From positions 1 to 9,089 of the forward strand of contig NZ_JAILQF010000174.1 of the NCBI RefSeq assembly GCF_024699075.1: a stretch of 9,089 bases of DNA, written 5' to 3'. Below the pieces are notes generated by a model that saw only the letters and a program-made list of their open reading frames with translations, was not told the DNA's origin and did no database searches. Below are positions 6,214 to 9,089 of the stretch, in pieces. The translations under genes and the position numbers were made by a program. Within the stretch, counting starts at the first letter, position 1. The number at the start of each line of letters is the position of its first letter. The stretch is from Butyrivibrio sp. Lineage in GTDB: Bacteria > Bacillota_A > Clostridia > Lachnospirales > Lachnospiraceae.

Positions 6214-7492
6214 TTAATACTGGCTGCAGTCCTCCATTTTCCATATCATTCATCATCCGGTCTATAGAACGATTATCACTTATCTCAAACTGCTCATCGC
6301 CTGCTGTCTCATCTCCTTGAGCTTCCCTCCTTACATCAATATGCCCGGTATCATCACTGTCATCGTATTTCTCCTTGTGATCACCTATACCTGTAGACAC
6401 TCCGGCAGAAACCTTGGTTGCGCAGATCTTGGCAATGCCATTTCTGAATGCCGCTGACTCTCTGCTAGATACCGTTATACCTACATATGGAAGAAAGATC
6501 CTATATGCACAGAGAACCTGGCACAGCTCCTTTTCTCCCACATCACGAGGATTGATCTTGTCATTATTAACAATAGGACGCAAACGCGGACAACTTAGGG
6601 ATAACTCAGCATGAGGATATTTTCTATTGATATAGTATACATGAAGTGCACTGGCAAGAGCATCCTTTCGAAAATCATCCAGTCCCAGTAGTGCAGAAAA
6701 GCCGGCGCCTCTCATTCCAGCCTTTAAAGCCCTCTCCTGAGCATCAAACCTATATGGCCATACCCTTTTGTGACCAAGCAAATGCAAGGTCTCATACTTA
6801 TCACTATTATATGTTTCCTGGAAAACAGTTACATAGTCAGCCCCGCATTCATGCAGATATTTATATTCATCTGTATTTACAGGATAGATTTCTATGCCTA
6901 TATTACGAAAATATTTTTTTGCAATCTTTAATGCCTCACCTATATACTTTATGTCAGAATAGCGTCTGCTTTCTCCAGTCAGCATTAGGATCTCCTCCAT
7001 GCCTGTCTGTGCTATAACTGACATTTCATGGTCTATCTCTTCTAATGTCAACTTTTTACGTTTTATATTGTTATAGCAATTAAATCCGCAGTACACGCAA
7101 TAATTTTGGCAATAATTAGCAATGTAAAGAGGGGTAAAAATATACACCGTATTTCCAAAATGCTGCTCAGTAAGAAGAGTTGCCTTCCTTGCCATTTTCT
7201 CCAAAAATGGAGCTGCCGCAGGTGACAGCAATGCTTTGAAATCTTCAATAGAACAGGTTTTGTGGCTAAGAGCATTGATCACATCTACTCCTGTATACTT
7301 AGAATAGTCATAATTATTCATCTTATCTATAACTTTATCCTTGATATCAGATTTAATGATCTCCATGCCTTCCATATATTCCATATGATTTGTTCGAAAG
7401 GAAGGATCCTGTTCCAGCCTGTGTTTTCTTTTTATAACTTCCTCCGGAAGCTTATCACTATCTATAAAATATATTTGATTTTCTTCATTCAT
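6194..7492 (-). CDS. thiH: 2-iminoacetate synthase ThiH (radical SAM)
   Basis: A 432-residue radical-SAM tyrosine lyase that cleaves tyrosine to dehydroglycine and p-cresol, feeding ThiG; oxygen-sensitive, cytoplasmic. The cluster-binding CxxxCxxC is CQNYCVYCGF, cysteines 128, 132 and 135. Other family blocks: TPLYIANYC, LMLTGES (170-176), FQETYN (224-229), GFSALLGLDDFRKDA (264-278), CPRLRP (301-306), SSRESAAFR (342-350) and the C-terminal EQFEISDNRS. I judge it ThiH not HydG from YQETYN-like and PRLRP contexts and from the thi neighbours. It is longer than the 377-residue E. coli protein because of an N-terminal extension and an acidic insert at about 371-399. The ATG at 7492 has only a weak AAGAAG ribosome site, with a 21-base gap after thiG. 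It overlaps the following gene by up to 20 bases. Confidence 0.95.
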   Translation of the reverse strand: MNEENQIYFIDSDKLPEEVIKRKHRLEQDPSFRTNHMEYMEGMEIIKSDIKDKVIDKMNNYDYSKYTGVDVINALSHKTCSIEDFKALLSPAAAPFLEKMARKATLLTEQHFGNTVYIFTPLYIANYCQNYCVYCGFNCYNNIKRKKLTLEEIDHEMSVIAQTGMEEILMLTGESRRYSDIKYIGEALKIAKKYFRNIGIEIYPVNTDEYKYLHECGADYVTVFQETYNSDKYETLHLLGHKRVWPYRFDAQERALKAGMRGAGFSALLGLDDFRKDALASALHVYYINRKYPHAELSLSCPRLRPIVNNDKINPRDVGEKELCQVLCAYRIFLPYVGITVSSRESAAFRNGIAKICATKVSAGVSTGIGDHKEKYDDSDDTGHIDVRREAQGDETAGDEQFEISDNRSIDRMMNDMENGGLQPVLNDYVYV

Positions 7493-7513
7493 TTTTCTGT
7501 CTTCTTTCTTTAT

Positions 7514-8299
7514 TTATCGCAAAAAACCTGTAAGTGGATCTGAAGCACTTCCGCCTCTTGTAAGCACTCGCCCCATTCCTGTAAGATATGCTGCTCTGCC
7601 TGCTTCTATTGCCTTTTTGAAGGCACCTGCCATAGCCGGAACATCACCCGCAGTTGCTATAGCTGTATTGGCCATTATTGCTGCAGCGCCCATTTCCATC
7701 GCCTCGCAGGCCTGAGATGGGCGGCCTATTCCTGCATCCACTATGATCGGAAGTTCTATTTCATCAATGAGTATCTGAATAAATGCTTTGGTTTCCAGTC
7801 CGCTGTTACTTCCAATTGGAGAAGCCAGAGGCATGATTGCAGCAGCACCTGCATCCTTAAGGGCTCTGGCAACATTTAAATCCGGATACATATATGGAAG
7901 CACTACAAAGCCTTCCTGAGCCAGGATTTCTGTAGCCTTAACAGTCTCATAATTATCTGGCAAAAGATATTTAGAATCATTCATGATCTCAATCTTTACA
8001 AAATCCCCACATCCCATTTCGCGGCTCAGTCTTGCTATACGAACCGCCTCATTGGCATTACGTGCTCCTGAAGTATTTGGAAGAAGCGTTACTCCTTTAG
8101 GGATATAATCCAGAATATTTTCTTTTTGCGAAGTATTGGCACGGCGAACTGCAAGTGTGATGATCTCTGCGCCGCCCTGCTCTATAGCAGCTTCTATCAG
8201 GTTGATATTATACTTACCTGAACCAAGGATAAACCTTGAATTAAACTCATGTCCCCCAAGTACTAATTTGTCATTTTTCATTTCTTCTAGCTCTTTCAT
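7514..8299 (-). CDS. thiG: Thiazole synthase ThiG
   Basis: A 261-residue TIM-barrel enzyme that condenses 1-deoxyxylulose 5-phosphate, dehydroglycine and ThiS-thiocarboxylate into thiazole phosphate carboxylate. Family blocks are seen in order: FILGSGKY (23-30), EIITLAVRR (45-53), [20 protein letters not shown] (72-91), DFVKIEI (99-105), [13 protein letters not shown] (156-168), IIVDAGIG, and [19 protein letters not shown]. Lys102 is the expected Schiff-base lysine. Length is normal for the family. GAGG with a six-base spacer precedes the ATG at 8299, which favours it over the internal Met7. It lies 21 bases after thiF and 21 bases before thiH. Confidence 0.96.
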   Translation of the reverse strand: MKELEEMKNDKLVLGGHEFNSRFILGSGKYNINLIEAAIEQGGAEIITLAVRRANTSQKENILDYIPKGVTLLPNTSGARNANEAVRIARLSREMGCGDFVKIEIMNDSKYLLPDNYETVKATEILAQEGFVVLPYMYPDLNVARALKDAGAAAIMPLASPIGSNSGLETKAFIQILIDEIELPIIVDAGIGRPSQACEAMEMGAAAIMANTAIATAGDVPAMAGAFKKAIEAGRAAYLTGMGRVLTRGGSASDPLTGFLR

Positions 8300-8320
8300 T
8301 TTTTACCTCTTATAAAAAAA

Positions 8321-8947
8321 TTATTTTAGTTCCAAAATAAGTCTTATAACTTGACCGGCCTGATGCCCCGCAACTGTCAAAACACGTGGCGCCATCAGTC
8401 CAATGCCATCATCCACATCTGTTTTTTCATCACCACAGATATAAAGACGTTTCATTTTTTGAATAGTTTTTATATCATTGCAACTACCTACTCCCGCCAT
8501 ACCATTACCAGATACAATCACTGCGTCCGGCAATTCTTCAAGTAAGGTATTAACCAGCATTGCTTTCTGATCCGCCTTATCAAATGCTTCGCAAATGATC
8601 GTATAACCCTCAAAAATATCAGCAGCATTGTCTTCTGTAACCTTTGTCTGCATTATCTCAATGTCCAGATAAGGATTTATTTCTGCAAGTACTTCCAGAA
8701 TAGCCTGCGTCTTTGGTTTACCAATTTGAGATATACCATAGGCCTGGCGGTTTATATTTGTAATATCCACAAGGTCAAAATCCACAAGCAGCATATGCCC
8801 AACACCAGACCTTGCCAGAGCCACAGCTATATTTGATCCCAGTCCTCCAAGACCTGCTATAGCAACTCTGGCATTTCTTAGTTTTACCTGAATTTCCTTA
8901 CTAAATCGCTGGTCAAATGCCCTATCAAGCTCATCCCTAGAGATCAT
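8321..8947 (-). CDS. thiF: ThiS adenylyltransferase ThiF (short form)
   Basis: A 208-residue E1-like enzyme that activates the C-terminal glycine of ThiS with ATP before sulfur transfer. The nucleotide loop is AGLGGLGSNIA (31-41); DFDLVDITNINRQ (56-68) holds the ribose and Mg/ATP-binding residues, and GHQAGQVIRLIL lies near the end. It is shorter than E. coli ThiF (about 250) and lacks paired CxxC zinc ligands: the only cysteines are 119, 156 and 171, so it is the compact form common in clostridia. The ATG at 8947 is preferred to the TTG one codon upstream because GGAGG lies six bases before it. The ThiS stop and this ATG overlap as TGATG, so translation is coupled. Confidence 0.93.
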   Translation of the reverse strand: MISRDELDRAFDQRFSKEIQVKLRNARVAIAGLGGLGSNIAVALARSGVGHMLLVDFDLVDITNINRQAYGISQIGKPKTQAILEVLAEINPYLDIEIMQTKVTEDNAADIFEGYTIICEAFDKADQKAMLVNTLLEELPDAVIVSGNGMAGVGSCNDIKTIQKMKRLYICGDEKTDVDDGIGLMAPRVLTVAGHQAGQVIRLILELK

Positions 8948-9089
8948 CAACCACCTCCCACAAAAGAAACAATTTCCACAGTGTCACCATTTTTTAATTC
9001 CCGTAAGTCATAATCACACCTTGGCAAAATGTCCATATTGATCTCCACAGCAACTTTGGCTTTGTCATACCCTTTGGAATCAATATACT
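8947..9089 (-). CDS. thiS: Sulfur-carrier protein ThiS, N-terminus cut by window edge
   Basis: Forty-six C-terminal residues are visible, ending LKNGDTVEIVSFVGGG and a TGA stop. The Gly-Gly tail after a hydrophobic strand is the hallmark of ubiquitin-fold sulfur carriers. It is adenylated by ThiF, converted to a thiocarboxylate and used by ThiG. Full ThiS is about 65 residues, so roughly 20 N-terminal residues and the start are beyond the right edge. The neighbours thiF, thiG and thiH make ThiS, not MoaD, the clear choice. The operon promoter, and any TPP riboswitch, would lie upstream outside the window. Confidence 0.93.
   Translation of the reverse strand, partial: YIDSKGYDKAKVAVEINMDILPRCDYDLRELKNGDTVEIVSFVGGG
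8954..8958 (-). promoter_or_regulatory. Ribosome binding site of thiF inside the thiS tail
   Basis: GGAGG lies within the codons for the terminal glycines of ThiS, six bases before the thiF ATG. The same bases encode the functional Gly-Gly tail and initiate the next gene. Confidence 0.75.

Noticed and set aside
6194..7492. HydG ([FeFe]-hydrogenase maturase) as an alternative to ThiH.
   Set aside because: Both share CxxxCxxC and tyrosine cleavage, but the neighbours thiS, thiF and thiG and the EQFEISDNRS tail fit ThiH.

Overview
The window reads as chromosomal DNA from a low-to-mid GC, motile, strictly anaerobic, plant-fibre-degrading Firmicute. Lachnospiraceae of the Butyrivibrio/Pseudobutyrivibrio type is the best guess. 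This is inferred from the AT-rich intergenic DNA, a GH8 exo-oligoxylanase, chemotaxis parts, and a thiazole operon that uses the oxygen-sensitive radical-SAM enzyme ThiH instead of an oxidase. No database search was possible.

Layout, left to right. (1) 1-770, minus: N-terminal two thirds of a GH8 reducing-end xylose-releasing exo-oligoxylanase; its C-terminus lies beyond the left edge. (2) 871-2075, minus: two genes for stand-alone CheW-like domains, 10 bases apart, ending in a strong terminator. The downstream protein has a 20-residue tandem repeat before its CheW domain. (3) 2199-2981, plus: a MerR-type regulator, divergent from the CheW pair across a 123-base shared control region. (4) 2999-4984, minus: a membrane methyl-accepting chemotaxis protein with a dCache-like sensor, convergent with the merR gene. 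(5) 4985-5598: a 614-base gene-free stretch. It holds the receptor's promoter (consensus -35, unusually long 19-base spacer, phased A-tracts upstream), a 15-base tandem repeat in the untranslated leader, the terminator of the thi operon, and a short hairpin segment resembling the right end of an IS200/IS605-type (TnpB) element. (6) 5599-9089, minus: thiS-thiF-thiG-thiH-tenI/thiE, a compact thiazole-phosphate operon entering from the right edge.

How the parts work together. The receptor and CheW-like adaptors are parts of a chemosensory array, but no CheA, CheY, CheR or CheB is present, so they must use a kinase encoded elsewhere. The MerR regulator lies between them and may control one or both sides; that is inference from position and from the long promoter spacer. 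In the thi operon, ThiF adenylates the Gly-Gly tail of ThiS for sulfur loading, ThiH makes dehydroglycine from tyrosine, and ThiG joins these with deoxyxylulose phosphate to form the thiazole. The last gene looks more like the thiazole tautomerase TenI than like the coupling enzyme ThiE.

I see no CRISPR array, tRNA, rRNA, intact insertion sequence or defence system. The most notable items are the two tandem repeats (one coding, one in an mRNA leader), the long-spacer receptor promoter next to a MerR gene, the TnpB-end-like hairpin, and the TenI-like identity of the gene usually called thiE.
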